Positions 11,975-24,338 of a stretch of DNA of 64,000 nt are shown in pieces (within the stretch, counting starts at the first letter, position 1; every line of letters begins with the position of its first letter). The notes under the pieces are model-generated. The model was not told the DNA's origin. It saw only the letters and a list, made by a program, of their open reading frames with translations, and did no database searches. This stretch comes from Athripsodes cinereus (Eukaryota; Arthropoda; Insecta; Trichoptera; Leptoceridae). The translations under genes and the position numbers were made by a program. Location: positions 27,169,542-27,233,541 of the forward strand of contig OX388305.1 in NCBI GenBank assembly GCA_947579605.1, given 5' to 3'.

Positions 11975-13740
11975 TTGTCAGTTCTTCGGTTTCCCAGTAC
12001 ATTTATTAAATAATATATTTTTGTATTTTTTTTCATCCCGAAGATATTTATCTTCATAATTATGTACCAAACTATCTTATTTTAGAATTTATATGAGTTT
12101 GTTTCTTAATGAACTCGTGGAAATAGATTTATTACTATACAATAGAGGAAAATTAAATAAACATTTAAGCTTTTGTGGTAAAGATTAACTAGTTCATAAT
12201 TATGAATTCTGCATACCCGCATATAATATGTCATTGACTGAGTTATTAGCATAGACTTGTCATATTGTATTTGGGAGAAGAAAGCGCAGTAATGTGAATT
12301 TAATTAGGCAATTGTTCGTGTTCACGATTTCGTAAAATGACTTTAGTATACTAGAAAACTATTTAACTACTTGTTAATCATTGTTATGTTCCTTTTATCG
12401 GTGCTGTGATCTCTAGTAGGTACTGTGTCAGTAGAAACCTTTTGTTTTATTTAACCCAATGTGTGTTCACTCAACTACTACTAGTGTTAAAATAAAATAA
12501 AACTAATTAAAAAAAAAACAAAACAATATCGGCTGTGTGATAATATATATGTGTTTAATCGTAAAGTTTGACTTTCGAGATTGTCACACGTAGAATAAAT
12601 AAGTAGATTGTTTTCTAACTCTTTGATAAACCAAAAAGGTAACAAAATGTATAGATGCGCTGAGAGCATTGAGTGTCTTGAGTCAATTCGCTCGGGGTGT
12701 CAGGGATTGGCTTTTGGAGATGGGCCGGGGTGAGGCTAGGATTATGCTATTTCATCGCCTTATATAGATTATTGTAGTGGCCACTTCTATCAATCTTTGA
12801 GTGAGTGTTATTAAGAGTCATCTATGGCAATACTTATTTTAACATGTATTTATAACTATATACCTAATTACCTTTCATCAGTCTATAAGTTGGTATTATA
12901 GATGTCATTGATTACTACTTTGTTTGTTTAACATTTTGAATTTATCCTTCTTTTATTATTTCTTGTATTTTTAATATTTATCTTATTTTTCTATCCTATA
13001 TACATATTTCTCTATAATCTTTTTATCAACCTAGATTTATTGATATTTGTTGTTGATAACATCTATTTGATTATTTTTCTTCACCATCGATTAATTTCCT
13101 GCACCAATCTATTATACCCTCTAACAAGTTTTTATTTCTCTCTATAATTTATATTGCTGCTGATCTATAGACAAGTGTTTTTTTTCTGATCTCTATAGTC
13201 TATTGGTATGTTGTATCTGATATGTTTGTTGTGATGTCAAAATTTGTTTTTTGCACTTACTGATTGTACTGCTCGCCTCGACACAGGCTTTAGCTTAGTG
13301 AGGTGGCAAAATGGAATTAGTTGTTGTGGGTAGATGATTGAATAAATTGTATTTGATTGTATATTAAGCTTATATGCATATCTGGCACAGGTAGGTACCT
13401 ACACACTAAAATGCTAGAGAAATGCGTGCTTATCTCATGAAACACTACTGCCTCAGAACCAATTACGTAATTAATTGTTCAGAATAGATAATTTGTGTCC
13501 AGTGAGGCAGCAAAATTCTTCGACATTCTAATACCGACTTCATACTTAATTTTTTTTTAATTTTATCTTTGATGATTTTGTTTGGATTTTACTTGTTTTT
13601 AAATCTTACTTCTTTAAATGTGTTTAATTTTTTATCTTTCTATATATGTATGTAGGTATTACCTTTTTACATTATGTAGGTATGTATATTTTGATGTACT
13701 TATGCATAATATGTATATTAAGTGGAAGATAATAAGCGAT
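11975..13740. other. AT-rich intergenic DNA with a possible LINE tail
   Basis: No gene. Bases 13240-13360 (actgctcgcctcgacacagg, then ataaattgtatttgattgta) look like a retroposon 3' end, but only one copy is in view. Confidence 0.4.
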
Positions 13741-13779
13741 TCATTAAAATAATGCAATTTCAAATAAAAAATATTATCA

Positions 13780-14000
13780 ATCCTTTATTTATCCTTCAGG
13801 TTTCGGTCAAACAATGTTTTGATTTTCGTTTTCAGTAAATGTTTAATCTCGTTGACTAAATGAATTGCTTTATAGCAATAATTCCGCCAGAAATATGGAC
13901 ACCTTTGTAAAGAGCTTTGGACTCTTCTGTTAAGAGCTCTAACGTAACAATTATTTACACATGTTGGGTTGGCAATTTTCCTTTTAAACCTAGAGAATAT
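13780..14000 (-). pseudogene. possible LINE C-terminal fragment
   Basis: Minus-strand translation of 13815-13960 yields broken stretches such as LTEESKALYKGVHI and LLKTKIKTLF... with stops between. This is reminiscent of the tail of Jockey-superfamily polymerases ('sl..kGv...N.LP...k....Fk..lk'). Weak evidence only. Confidence 0.25.
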
Positions 14001-14845
14001 TCTCTCATTGATGCATTAAAATTGTTATTTATTATTTTGCTGGGATACAGGATGGGATACATCAGCAATATACATAATATATTATTGCTAAACATCTATG
14101 TACCTTTAAGTTTTATCACACCACACTATACTACTGTATATTAGTGATTCTACTATAATGACCAAGTTTATTCCATTAGTGTCAACTTATCTCAATAAAT
14201 TATTAACTTTTACAAGTTCATGGTCAATATTGTATAGTAAAATGTACCTTATGGTATAATTATCATATGTTGTAATGTTTATAGTATTATAGGTGTACAC
14301 TGTACTTACTGTATGAGTAAAGTTGTTCAAATCAAATCAACAGTACCTAATTATCTCAGACAGGAATCTAAAATAATGTGTACTTTGGTGATTATTTTTA
14401 TCTTTAATATAATATCGTGTTATTACTACCTACCATTACCGATTTTATGCTAAGATTATTTTACAATCTTTGTTTTGCTGATTTATATATAATGAAATTA
14501 TTGTAATTGAATGAATTTGAAATTAATTGGAAGTATATTTCTTCTGTTTTTTTTACATTGTTTTCTTTATCTTTATGTATTATTTCAGTTGTTTGTTTTG
14601 TTAATTGTATCGTATGTAAAGGCTGATGCAACCGTTTATTGTATGAAATAAATAAATAAATAATAAGTTTGTCAATAATTGAAGTGAAAGAAATTTCATA
14701 GACATTATGTATTGCGTTTAAAATCAAATTCGGTATAAGCTCTGTATGTTTTCTTTTATAATATTTCAGAATCACGTTTTATTAAAATGAAAGTTTATAT
14801 GATGAACGTTCTATTTTACTCGACTCTTATTTGACTCGCTGCTGA

Positions 14846-14955
14846 AAAATAGCCCTCACCATAATAATATGGCCTTGAAAAGAATAGAACAGAATAGCCC
14901 CCACCATAATAATTAGTCTTGAAAAGAATAGAATAGAATAGCTCTCACCATCGTT
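14846..14955. repeat. short tandem repeat, about 2.3 copies
   Basis: AATAGCC(C/T)(T/C)CACCATAA recurs near 14848, 14892 and 14936, with ttgaaaagaatagaa between copies; unit about 44 bp. No coding sense. Confidence 0.7.
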
Positions 14956-15359
14956 AAGTTGCCAGATATAGTTTTTACATATCGATTGATGTCTACCATA
15001 ATTTGAATACTCTTTCATCCCCTACTTTTCAGATGCTTCTGATTCAGATGATCCGATCACTATTGTTAAAGAGTGGATGGCCTTTAAATATACTTAAGAA
15101 AATATGACCATTATCATTCGTCTATGTATGTTCCTTGTCTAATGAAATGTGGTTTGTTTTGCTTTGATCACAACAGATTGATTTAATAATACCTACTTAC
15201 TTAATAAAATTATTGTATCGGGGTTAGTCTGTTGCAGTAGAGATATTCATAGGTATTATACATAGACCGTGTGAATATTATGATGTAGGTATTTAGGTAG
15301 GTACCCGAAGTAGGTTGACATAATTTGTAACTAATAATTCTGCACAAGAAAATCAGCTG

Positions 15360-15985
15360 TTTTATTTATTTATTTATTCTTTACTGTACATTGATTAAAA
15401 ACAATTACATAAATACAATCAATATACAGAGGGCGAGTTTATCGCAAAGGCGCGATCTCTTCCAACTAACCCAAAAGTATTAACTTAAAAAAAACATATG
15501 ATAAAGATAAAATCAATAATCTAAGGCAATTTGGAAAAAAAGAGGGAAAAAAATTATTCACAAAGTGAACATATATACAAACATACATACACACACACAC
15601 ACACACATATATATCTATATCTATATAAAAAGGGAGAGACTGAGAAAAAAAAGATACAAACATATATGCATAAAAGGAAAGGAAAAGGGGGAAAAGGGGG
15701 GGTTAGGAGTGATGGGTTTCAGGTTTCACAGGCTGTGTTTGTGGAAATCATTTTCTTCTTAAAGACGTCAGACTTTGAGTCAGCCTAAATTTTGAAAGGA
15801 GATTATTCCAGCAACGAGCACCCTGAACTGCAAAAGATTTTGAGATGAAAGTTGTACCATGAGCCGGGATTGACAGGATGCGCTGGTTATTCGACCTCAG
15901 AGGTAAACCGTGACTCGCCAAGTATTCAAAAGCCTCCTTAATATAGTACGGGGTCGATCCTGTGTTGAGCTGTGTAATTATCTGG
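15360..15985 (-). mobile_element. 5'-truncated LINE (Jockey-superfamily-like) with C-terminal polymerase sequence
   Basis: On the minus strand, 15985-15720 encodes, with one or two breaks, a typical LINE polymerase tail: QIITQLNTGSTPYYIKEAFE, then ILSIPAHGTTFISKSF, then GARCWNNL and TQSLTSL. It is followed by a 3' UTR (15700-15420) and an AATAAATAAATA tail at 15360-15385. A CA/TA microsatellite lies in the 3' UTR. 53030-53165 is a second, shorter copy of the same 3' end. Confidence 0.6.
15588..15628. repeat. CA then TA microsatellite
   Basis: A run of AC dinucleotides from about 15590 to 15606, passing into TA and TATC repeats up to about 15628. Confidence 0.9.
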
Positions 15986-16279
15986 AAATTTTATAATTTC
16001 TGTCAATGTTAGAAGATAAACTTTTTTATTGTTGTGTTAAAATATTTAATTTTTAATATAAATTAAGCAATCTTAACGTTGGTGTTTTTTTATATTTTTT
16101 TAGCAATTGTTTCCTCTATTTAATGATAAATACAGGAAAAAATACAAAAAAATAGTAGCCGAATTTTTATACTCGGTTTAACTCAGGAAATAAGACTCAG
16201 TTCAATTGTAATGAATGTAAAATAATATTTTGATAATACGAGTACATCATGGATACCGCAAAATATTGTAAAATACATA

Positions 16280-16600
16280 CATACATACCATCACGCCGCT
16301 TCCCTCGCGGGGTAGGCAGAAAGGATCGAGCGCCACTTCCTTCTATCCTTGCACACATCTTTCGCTTCCGTCACTGTCATACAATTCCTCATACATGCTC
16401 TCCGGTTCAATGTGCTCAACGCATGACCGTCCTGTAGGATTTGATTTCAATGATCTTGCCATTAAATTCTCGGACGTCCACGTCTCCGAGCACCATTCCT
16501 CTCAGCCAAATATATCGTCTTAGTCATTCTGTCCTCATTCATTTTTTCCACGTGCCCAAACCATCGTAAGTTATTTACATTCATTCTTGTAATTACACCA
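16280..16600 (-). mobile_element. RTE-like LINE 3' end (copy 1)
   Basis: Diverged minus-strand copy of the C-terminal coding end of a LINE seen best at 45130-45771. The same order of blocks is kept: GGGGTAGGCAGA terminus, tatccttgcacacatctttc, ccgtcctgtaggatttgat, caaaccatcgtaagttattt. Frames are broken. Confidence 0.6.
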
Positions 16601-17099
16601 ACTTCCATAAAATCTTAGGTATATTGTATTATAATATTATTCAGAAATATTCTCATTTGATGAGAGTTTGAATAAATTGCTTTAATTTTTGTATTATTTC
16701 GATGTTTTGGAAGATGCATCCGAAAAATATTATCAGCAAAGGTCATTTTCTTACCCCGGACATCGTGAGGGAATAAAGCATTACTTTTGCGCCATACTTT
16801 ACCTTCTAGCAGTGGCGGGACTAGACTTTTAGTATAGGGCATGCGGTTTGTGTAGGTGCAGTAGGTAGAATTTATTATAATATGTACCTACCTATGTTAG
16901 AAACCAATTGTTGGCCAAAACCTACTTTCTGTCCACAATCATCCAGATAGTTTGGATGACTTACAATATACCGTTTTAATGACACCAACATTTGAACAAT
17001 ATAAATATCATTATATGAAAAAAAGTTACTCAATTTGCGCAGAATCACGTTGAACGGGGGAGGCTTATTTCTACCCTATACCTACTCCAAAGAAGAGCT

Positions 17100-17495
17100 A
17101 TAAAGGGTGAAAGTCCCTTTGTTAAGAAATTCTTATTGTAAAAAAATATCAAATAACAAATATAACTATTGAATATAATCAAAAGCATCTCTAAATGTAC
17201 CTAATCTTTTGAAACTGAATACCTTCTTTCCATAAGGCAAGGCACCCGCAATCGAGTTAATTATGGTACTTAATACTATTTTTCATTATAAACTTTAAAC
17301 TTCTACTATCCGAAACACATACAATTTTACAAATGTTTGGATTAGAGAAAAATATCTAGAGATTGTTACAGTATCTCTAAGAAATAAAGTGGAATAGTAT
17401 CATAATTATATTCATAAAATTATACACCACACACATTTATAATTGTTAACTTCAAGTTATCAATTTTTATTAAATATCAATAATATGTTTGTTTA
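17100..17495. other. AT-rich intergenic DNA, no feature seen
   Basis: No open frame or repeat I can support. Confidence 0.5.
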
Positions 17496-17496
17496 T

Positions 17497-17583
17497 CGGC
17501 ACGGAGAGGACAGCTTGCATGTTTACTACATGCAGCTGGTCTGCTGGCTACCCCACTTGTGGGATATGCCGTGATGGTATAAC
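17497..17583 (+). mobile_element. short retroposon, family C
   Basis: Well-preserved copy: GGAGAGGACAGCTTGCATG, then gctggtctgctggctacccc, then CTTGTGGGATATGCCGTGAT. Related to 48038-48116 and 59590-59690. Confidence 0.6.
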
Positions 17584-17620
17584 ATAACATATGTTAAGAA
17601 AAAAAATTAACATTTGTTAA

Positions 17621-17682
17621 TTTTTTTAGATAGTATTATTTTCCAATTAATTTTAATTGGAATATAATACTATCTAAAAAAA
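17621..17682. repeat. 30-bp-arm palindrome
   Basis: TTTTTTTAGATAGTATTA... at 17621-17650 is mirrored by ...TAATACTATCTAAAAAAA at 17653-17682, with CCAATTAA/TTAATTGG at the tip. It is a nearly uninterrupted foldback. No duplication is recognised at its edges. Confidence 0.75.
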
Positions 17683-17929
17683 GTCTAATTTATAGTAAAC
17701 TTATATATAAAAAAAAATATCGACAATCAAATGCAAATTTGAAAATAAATTAAAACCCAAAAAAAGCAATACATTTGGAGATAGATGGATTTTTTTTGTG
17801 TTTGTGTTGAAATAAAATTAATAATAATAATTATGTTAATTTTTTGTGCAGTCACTAGAACGAATAAAATATTTTAGAGAATATTAAATAATATTACAAC
17901 TAATGACAACACCTACGTAAGTAAGATAT

Positions 17930-18356
17930 TGAAACGATTTTATGTGTTACCTATATCCTACTACGAGGATATGGTGAACTTGTGTAAGACAAGTTCTAAG
18001 AAGGAAGTTAATTACTAGATTTCTCTCACCTGAAAATGAGTAGGCTACAATTAAAAGCTTTTCCACCAGTTTGATGTTTCACAATACGATTTAATGCTCT
18101 AATTTTAGTTCTATACTATTACAAATTCAATGAGTATATTAATTGGTTGAATAAAATATTAGAACGCGTGAGTACAAGAACACAACGAAAATAGTAAACC
18201 ACCGCGAGTGAGCGACCAAACGAGAATGGCTCGCTGGTTGGCAAAACCAATCTCTCCTCACTCATTCTTCCTACATGCAACAATACTATGGAACTTTCCA
18301 TAAGTTGCTACATGTAGGAGTCACAAGATCTATTACGGAGGCATCACACCTCCACA
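17930..18356 (-). repeat. 3' LTR of the Gypsy element
   Basis: 427 bp, near-identical to 30443-30869; I saw one substitution (18326 a versus g in the other copy). TG...CA termini in plus-strand reading; ATAT at 17926-17929 immediately outside. Confidence 0.95.
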
Positions 18357-19494
18357 TAGATCTCCCCCTTTCAGAAAAATGTTCACATTTTTCTTTTTAA
18401 TTAATTTGAATGTGGTGTTGTGATGTCCTGTACTCTCGTTTCACTAAGACTAATACAGTACTGGGTACTAGAGCTAATTTGATAAAATAATTTTTTAAAA
18501 TAATATAAAAATGTACATCTTGAATCAATGACTGGATGTATTCGATTGAGAATGGTTTGAGAATTGAGGTGCCAACGCCTTGTTACCTGTCTGCTCCAAC
18601 CCTGAAAGCAAAATCAAAGTTAGCACTATGCTCATCTTTATCAGCCAATACATCCTAATGATTATAATGTGCATTCCAATGACGTCCATATATTACATCT
18701 CTAAATACACAATATATTCACATATTCACATTTATATAAAAATTTCATTTTCATTTATATTTATCCAAAACATATTCACACATTAAATTAAAAAAGTTTA
18801 TTTTCTGTGCAATTTTCCATATTGGATGCATTTGAAATTTACTGAGAAAGTTACTTTCTTCTTTTTAATTGCTTTACCAAAGCTTAAAACAAACAATGTT
18901 TATTATAAGACTATTCCTTCTGTTGATAGTATGTTTATTTACATAAGTCATATTCTATCACAAATAATATAATAAGGTATAATAATTAAAAACATGCTAT
19001 ATCTATACTCAATTGTGTTCTGCTTAATGGTGTTCACATAACCAAAATAAAACAATAAATAAAGAAAAATATTCATATACAAATACAACTATCTTTCGGG
19101 CATTAACAACATTGCCCACATATATTCTCACAAAATAATAATTTAAGTTTAAGTGTAATAATTTAATAATTAAGTGATACTGACTTTCCAAATTAGGTTT
19201 GTACAGTAAACTTTTTAATAATAAAAAAATGAGATTTTTCAAATTAAATCTTTCTAAGCATATAAAAAAAATTAAATATTCAATTGCATTATGTGATCTT
19301 ACATTTTTTCTACATATTTTGAAAATTATAAACTAAGCAAATAATAATAAATTGTAAACTAACCAGATAATATGAACATAATGAACATATATACCTGATT
19401 CAAGGGTTGATTGCATAAATAAAAAAATTATAAAAATAATAACATATATACATAACTTAAGAATATCCTCTATAGGATGTTTCTTTCTCTGGTG
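18357..19494 (-). other. 3' non-coding region of the Gypsy element
   Basis: About 1.1 kb between the integrase stop codon and the 3' LTR. AT-rich, with no frame resembling env. The polypurine tract lies next to the LTR at its low-coordinate end. Confidence 0.7.
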
Positions 19495-21408
19495 TCATCT
19501 CTCCCTGAACGTGACTCTCCGTCCTGATCTGGTGGTCATGCCGGTTGGCTGCTCGTCGTCTTTTTTGGTGTCATTAGTCAGCATCCTGTCATCGTTGGTC
19601 TTGACACTCCTAGTCCCTGAAGTAGTAGCTTCACTCTGCTGACTTCTGGGTGTGCATGCTGACTGCGTATCTGTAACACTTACATATGCAGGTTTCAACC
19701 TACTTAAATGGATTACTTGTTCTTCTCCTTTAATACTAATTGTGAAACCGTGTGTGCCTCTTTTTATGACCTTGAACGGACCTTCATAAGGAGTATCTAA
19801 AGGTTTCTTGTGTTTATCCGTCCTTATGAAAACATGTGTGCAGTCATTTAGATCTTTATGTATAAATACATTCTGGTCTGTTTTTACCTTTGTGGGTACA
19901 GGTCTCAACTTTTTCATGGCAGTGTGCATTTGTCGTAATAGCTCTTCTGGGTCTTCTAATTTGTTGTCTTGGAAGAATCCTCCTGGTAACCGCAGCGTAG
20001 TTCCGTAAACTAATTCTGCAGGTGATGCCTTCAATTCTTCTCTGTAACTTGCTCTTAATCCTAAACTTACGTAGGGTAAAGCGTCACTCCAGTTAATAGT
20101 ATCGACTGCTTTCAGAGCTGCTTTCATTATTCTGTGATGCCTTTCTATTAACCCGTTTCCTTGAGGATGGTAACTGGAAGTCTTGATGTGATGGATGCCC
20201 ATGTTCCTTGTAAATTTGCTGAATAATTGTGAGACAAATTGTCTTCCTCTGTCAGTCGTTACTTGAACTGGTGTGCCGAACCTGGCTATCCAGTGTCTCA
20301 TGAATGCCCTTATGACTGTTTCAGCTGTTATGTCTCTCATTGGAGCATATTCGGTCCAACGTGAGAAACGGTCAATCATGGTTAGTATATATCTATATCC
20401 TTGGCTCTCTGCCATGGGTCCGACTATATCCAAGTGGACATGTTCAAACCTGCCTGATGGAATAGGAATGGATTGTACTGGGCACTTAGTATGCTTGTGG
20501 ACTTTGGTCTTTTGACACAATATACAGTTTTGGACGTACTTCTTGACATCCTTCTCCATCCCTGGCCACACATAGCGTTGTTTCAACATTCTGTAGCTAG
20601 CTTTGCTTCCTGGATGACTAATTTCATGGATAGATCGTATAACTTTCTCTCTCCATGTACTCGGTATGTATGGACGCCAAACGCCTGTGGAATGGTCGCA
20701 CCATATTAACACACCTTCATCGCCATGAGGCGCTTGTAAAAGTTTTAATCCGGAATTCTTTTTGAATGACTGAAGTTCTTCATCTGTTTTCTGTGTTTCT
20801 GCTATATCTTTAAAATCTATATTCACTCTATCGTATATTACCTCGATTCTTGATAGTGTATCAGCTACGACATTATCCTCTCCCTTCGTATGTATTATAT
20901 TCGTAGTGAATTGAGAAATAAAATCTAATTGACGTCTCTGTCTAGGTGAAGCAGTGTCTGCCTTCTTGGTGAAAGCGAATGTAATAGGCTTATGATCAGT
21001 ATAGATAGTTAAGGGCCTTCCTTCTATATACTCCCTGAAATATTTTAAACTGTCATGAATAGCAGTAAGTTCTCTATCATATGTACTATAGTTAAGTTGG
21101 GTTTTTGATAATTTTCTTGAGAAAAAAGCTAGGGGTAACTCGTCTGGGGAATCCTCTTCGACTATCTGTTGTAAAACTCCCCCTATGGCGGTATCACTCG
21201 CATCCACTCTAAGGATAAGTTTCCCGTTCTTATGGTGGTGGGTGAGTAATGTAGTCTTAGCCAATTGTTCTTTGCTTGCTTCAAATGCAGCTGTGGAAGC
21301 TTCTGTCCATTGTATAAGTTTTTTGTCATCCTTCTTTGGACAAGCAGTGATTTCAAATAATGGTTTTTGAATCTCAGCTGCTCTAGGTAAAAATTTTCGA
21401 TAAAAGTT
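19495..21408 (-). CDS. pol: Gypsy pol, C-terminal part: RNase H and integrase
   Basis: Continues the pol frame interrupted at 21409; the first codons give NFYRKFLPRAAEIQKPL, the usual sequence after the RT thumb. RNase H follows (LRVDASDTAIGGVLQQ, then YDRELTAI and TDHKPITFAF). The integrase has an HHCC-type zinc finger (HPGSKASYRML to CILCQKTK) and catalytic Asp in LDIVGPM, Asp in TTDRGRQF and Glu in LIERHHR. The C-terminus ends TRSGRRVTFRER before the stop at 19495. No internal stop is seen, so this half looks intact. On its own it has no start codon or promoter, so it is not expected to be made as a separate protein. Its partner is 27536-28832. Confidence 0.95.
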   Translation of the reverse strand, partial: NFYRKFLPRAAEIQKPLFEITACPKKDDKKLIQWTEASTAAFEASKEQLAKTTLLTHHHKNGKLILRVDASDTAIGGVLQQIVEEDSPDELPLAFFSRKLSKTQLNYSTYDRELTAIHDSLKYFREYIEGRPLTIYTDHKPITFAFTKKADTASPRQRRQLDFISQFTTNIIHTKGEDNVVADTLSRIEVIYDRVNIDFKDIAETQKTDEELQSFKKNSGLKLLQAPHGDEGVLIWCDHSTGVWRPYIPSTWREKVIRSIHEISHPGSKASYRMLKQRYVWPGMEKDVKKYVQNCILCQKTKVHKHTKCPVQSIPIPSGRFEHVHLDIVGPMAESQGYRYILTMIDRFSRWTEYAPMRDITAETVIRAFMRHWIARFGTPVQVTTDRGRQFVSQLFSKFTRNMGIHHIKTSSYHPQGNGLIERHHRIMKAALKAVDTINWSDALPYVSLGLRASYREELKASPAELVYGTTLRLPGGFFQDNKLEDPEELLRQMHTAMKKLRPVPTKVKTDQNVFIHKDLNDCTHVFIRTDKHKKPLDTPYEGPFKVIKRGTHGFTISIKGEEQVIHLSRLKPAYVSVTDTQSACTPRSQQSEATTSGTRSVKTNDDRMLTNDTKKDDEQPTGMTTRSGRRVTFRER

Positions 21409-23298
21409 TGATAAGGGGGGGGGTGAGAGAGATAGAGAAAGAATGGTTTTGGTTGAGGATACAATAAATAAAATATTATGCCAAAAATGCCAACGGCTGA
21501 GACTCTACTGGGCTACCCACAGCACTCCAGGAGTTAAAACAATAAAATGGTCTCGATTAAATTATACAGTGAGGCTATATAAATTAAGAGACGACAAGTT
21601 ATCTGTAATTAAATGGACAAATGTGTAAAAGACAAATTTAGATTCAAATAAACATTTAATTAAAAAAAAAAATTCTTACCACTATTACAAACACACGTTT
21701 AAACAGCAACACAATACTACGACTTACTCACTACCCCGTATTGTCTGTGCACACGTAATTATCCCAATATAAAAAAAAACACACTTGATTATTATTTCAA
21801 TAAAAACGAAAACGTAGCACTTTTAAAATAATTAAATTTCACTTTGCGATGATTGTAATGGATCCCACGATGAGGGCACCTCTGGCATGAAAATGCCTAG
21901 AGGCAAACAAGTTGAAGAAGGCGCCCCTTGGCGCAGTGCTGGGAGGGCGAAGTCCCACGTCCGAGGCTCCTGGAGGCAATTACCAGCCTACACAGGTACG
22001 AAGTTGGCACGTCATGGCTTCAGGAGGAGAACATCTCCACTCAACTGAAGCCCAATGACTAGAGACACTTGTCTCTCTGAAGGTCAGCTGATGAGTGATG
22101 TCAGGAGCGATCCTTATACCAAGGACGCCTGTGTACGACTCACTGATAACGACTGTTCACCACTGATGACTGATGGAGACTAACTGATCTTTCAAGGACA
22201 TTTCTCCGCTGTTCCTTGAGTGGTGTAGAGAGGGGTTGGTCATATACCCCTCCTACGCTGTGATGCATCTCTGTGCAGCGCCGTGATTGGCTAATTGAAT
22301 ACCAATACACGCTCACCGCAAGTTCCATTGTTTTGCGGGGACACCTGGCCCCTTGTCTGGATTCCAAGAATTATGCAGTAAATAATAAAATAAATAAACA
22401 TATTTGATATTAATAAAACACTGTTTTACTTTTCACTATTAATTTATTATTACTCAAGCGCTTTCGTAAAACAGTGTTTTATTAATATCAAATATGTTTA
22501 AAATGTCTTTTCACAATGTGAACACACAAACTCTAGATCATTTGAATAAAATAAATATTTACAAATGACATGATGTGATAAAGCGTTCAATGCACTGATT
22601 TTAATTAATAATTAATTAATTCACATATGTTATAGTGTCTCTTTCACTGATATTAATTTCGAAACAATATTTCTAGTGTCCATTATCACAGTTTATTATT
22701 ATATAACGAGCGTCCATTCCGCAACACAAATAACACATATCTTATTCTATTACATATGTCACAATACAACCCTTTAGGTAGATAATTAAATACTCAAACT
22801 ATGTATGTCACAATTAAATTATAATTCATACCTAAAGAGCTGTTTACATAATTCAACACATGTCACCGATATCGACACTCAATATCTCGAAGCGTAGGTA
22901 TAAAAAAATCCAACCAAGCCGATACTATGAAATAATAACAATACGCAGACATTCTAGAATCTTCATAAAATAATTTAAAAACCAATTAGCGAAGTAGGTA
23001 CACAATGAATGCGCCTTAATCCTTTGTCGAATTATTCTTTTTATTACCCCTGTTGCTATGCAGGTACAAATTTAAATAAACAATGATATTTTGTATATAG
23101 GTACGAAGATTAGTAAACAATTAAGAACAATATTAACGCAGGTACCTTTTAAGTGCAGGGATATTTTTAATGTTCGGATTTTCAGAGTTCTCATGAACTG
23201 CATTGTTTATTTCGGTATTTCAGTACCACTTTCTACATAACAATTATTATTTTTAATGATAACTTTTCGGCACAATACCTACTATACCGGGCATAACA
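21409..23298 (-). repeat. 3' LTR (1890 bp) of the nested element
   Basis: Same length as 25646-27535. The one difference noticed is at 22717 (t) versus 26954 (a). It contains a perfect 35-bp inverted repeat at 22395-22500. Small frames inside it are duplicated in the other LTR and are not considered genes. Confidence 0.95.
22395..22500. repeat. 35-bp perfect inverted repeat inside the LTR
   Basis: TAAACATATTTGATATTAAT... (22395-22429) is exactly complemented by 22466-22500; the 36-nt loop contains CTCAAGCGCTTTC. The same structure recurs at 26632-26737 in the other LTR. Either a small palindromic element inserted before the LTRs were duplicated, or a functional RNA/DNA hairpin of the LTR. 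Confidence 0.85.
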
Positions 23299-24338
23299 AA
23301 TCGCCACCCATTCCTTGACGAAAAGTTATCCATTCTTTATAATACACATCTCACAATTGATTTCTCAAATTCAAAACAAATTATATTATATGAAACTATC
23401 TATAAAATTCAACACAATTAGCAAGTAGGTAGGTGCACACACATTTCCATTTAAAATCATAAACAAATTTTAAACGCATTTCTTCTTTTACAATTTTCTT
23501 TAAGACCAGCTCCATTTCAAATTACAAAAAATACATTGTCAAACATACATCTCGTATGTGACCAAGATAAAACAATGTAGATGTGACTCATCATATCAAA
23601 CGAATATTGTATTCTTCATTTATCTGCACTCCTCAAGCATGCTTTGTGACAGCCGACTGGGGGACTGGTTCTCTCAATTGCACATACATCACTCTTTACA
23701 AACACCGGACCTCCATGTCCCTCACAAACTCAATAATACGGACCTCACTGTCCACACGACGAAATACATTGGAGAACTAAGCAGGACGGAACACTCATCG
23801 CCTCTGTGCTTATCCCATACAAACAAAACATACACTTCATACACGTAGAAATACTCCTCAATACACGCAGAATTACTTTCTCCTCTTACAAATAACTCCC
23901 AGTGCCAACTGAGAATCCCTCACATATCTCTATCATACAAAGCATCTCTCTCCTCTACTACAACTCTCATATTCAGAAAAACAACATTATATTTTCATAC
24001 TTCACACATCCAACATCTACATAGCTCTTCCTCACATTACACTCGCTGGTTACACCAAACAAATTCTCTTTCCGTTTTCAAAATTATTAAAACATTTTAC
24101 AACGATTACAAAAAATAATACACACGTAGGCATTTAACAAAAGTTGCACCTACCTACCTACGTAATTAAAACATTTTAAACATGAAAACTATACCTATAC
24201 ATCATTCTAACTTTAATTCTGGGCGCCAGAGATATTTTTACGGAAAATATTCAAACCATTTAAAAATATTTAAACAAAAAACATTTTTCCTATAACAAGC
24301 CTAAGTCAATCCTAATCCAATATAACACACACATGTGA
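23299..24338 (-). other. 3' non-coding part of the nested element
   Basis: About 1 kb between the Gag-like stop codon and the 3' LTR with no coding region supported. Purine-rich sequence on the minus strand next to the LTR (AAGGAATGGGTGGCGA, near 23300-23320) is a candidate polypurine tract. Confidence 0.6.

Noticed and set aside
16805..17100. Possible transposon end CAGTGGCGGGACTAG near 16812
   Set aside because: No matching inverted end or target duplication could be found downstream.
21443..21628. 61-residue ORF present twice (also 25680-25865), and a 75-residue ORF at 22140-22367 and 26377-26604
   Set aside because: The duplication is explained by the two LTRs; the frames show no family pattern and lie in LTR sequence.
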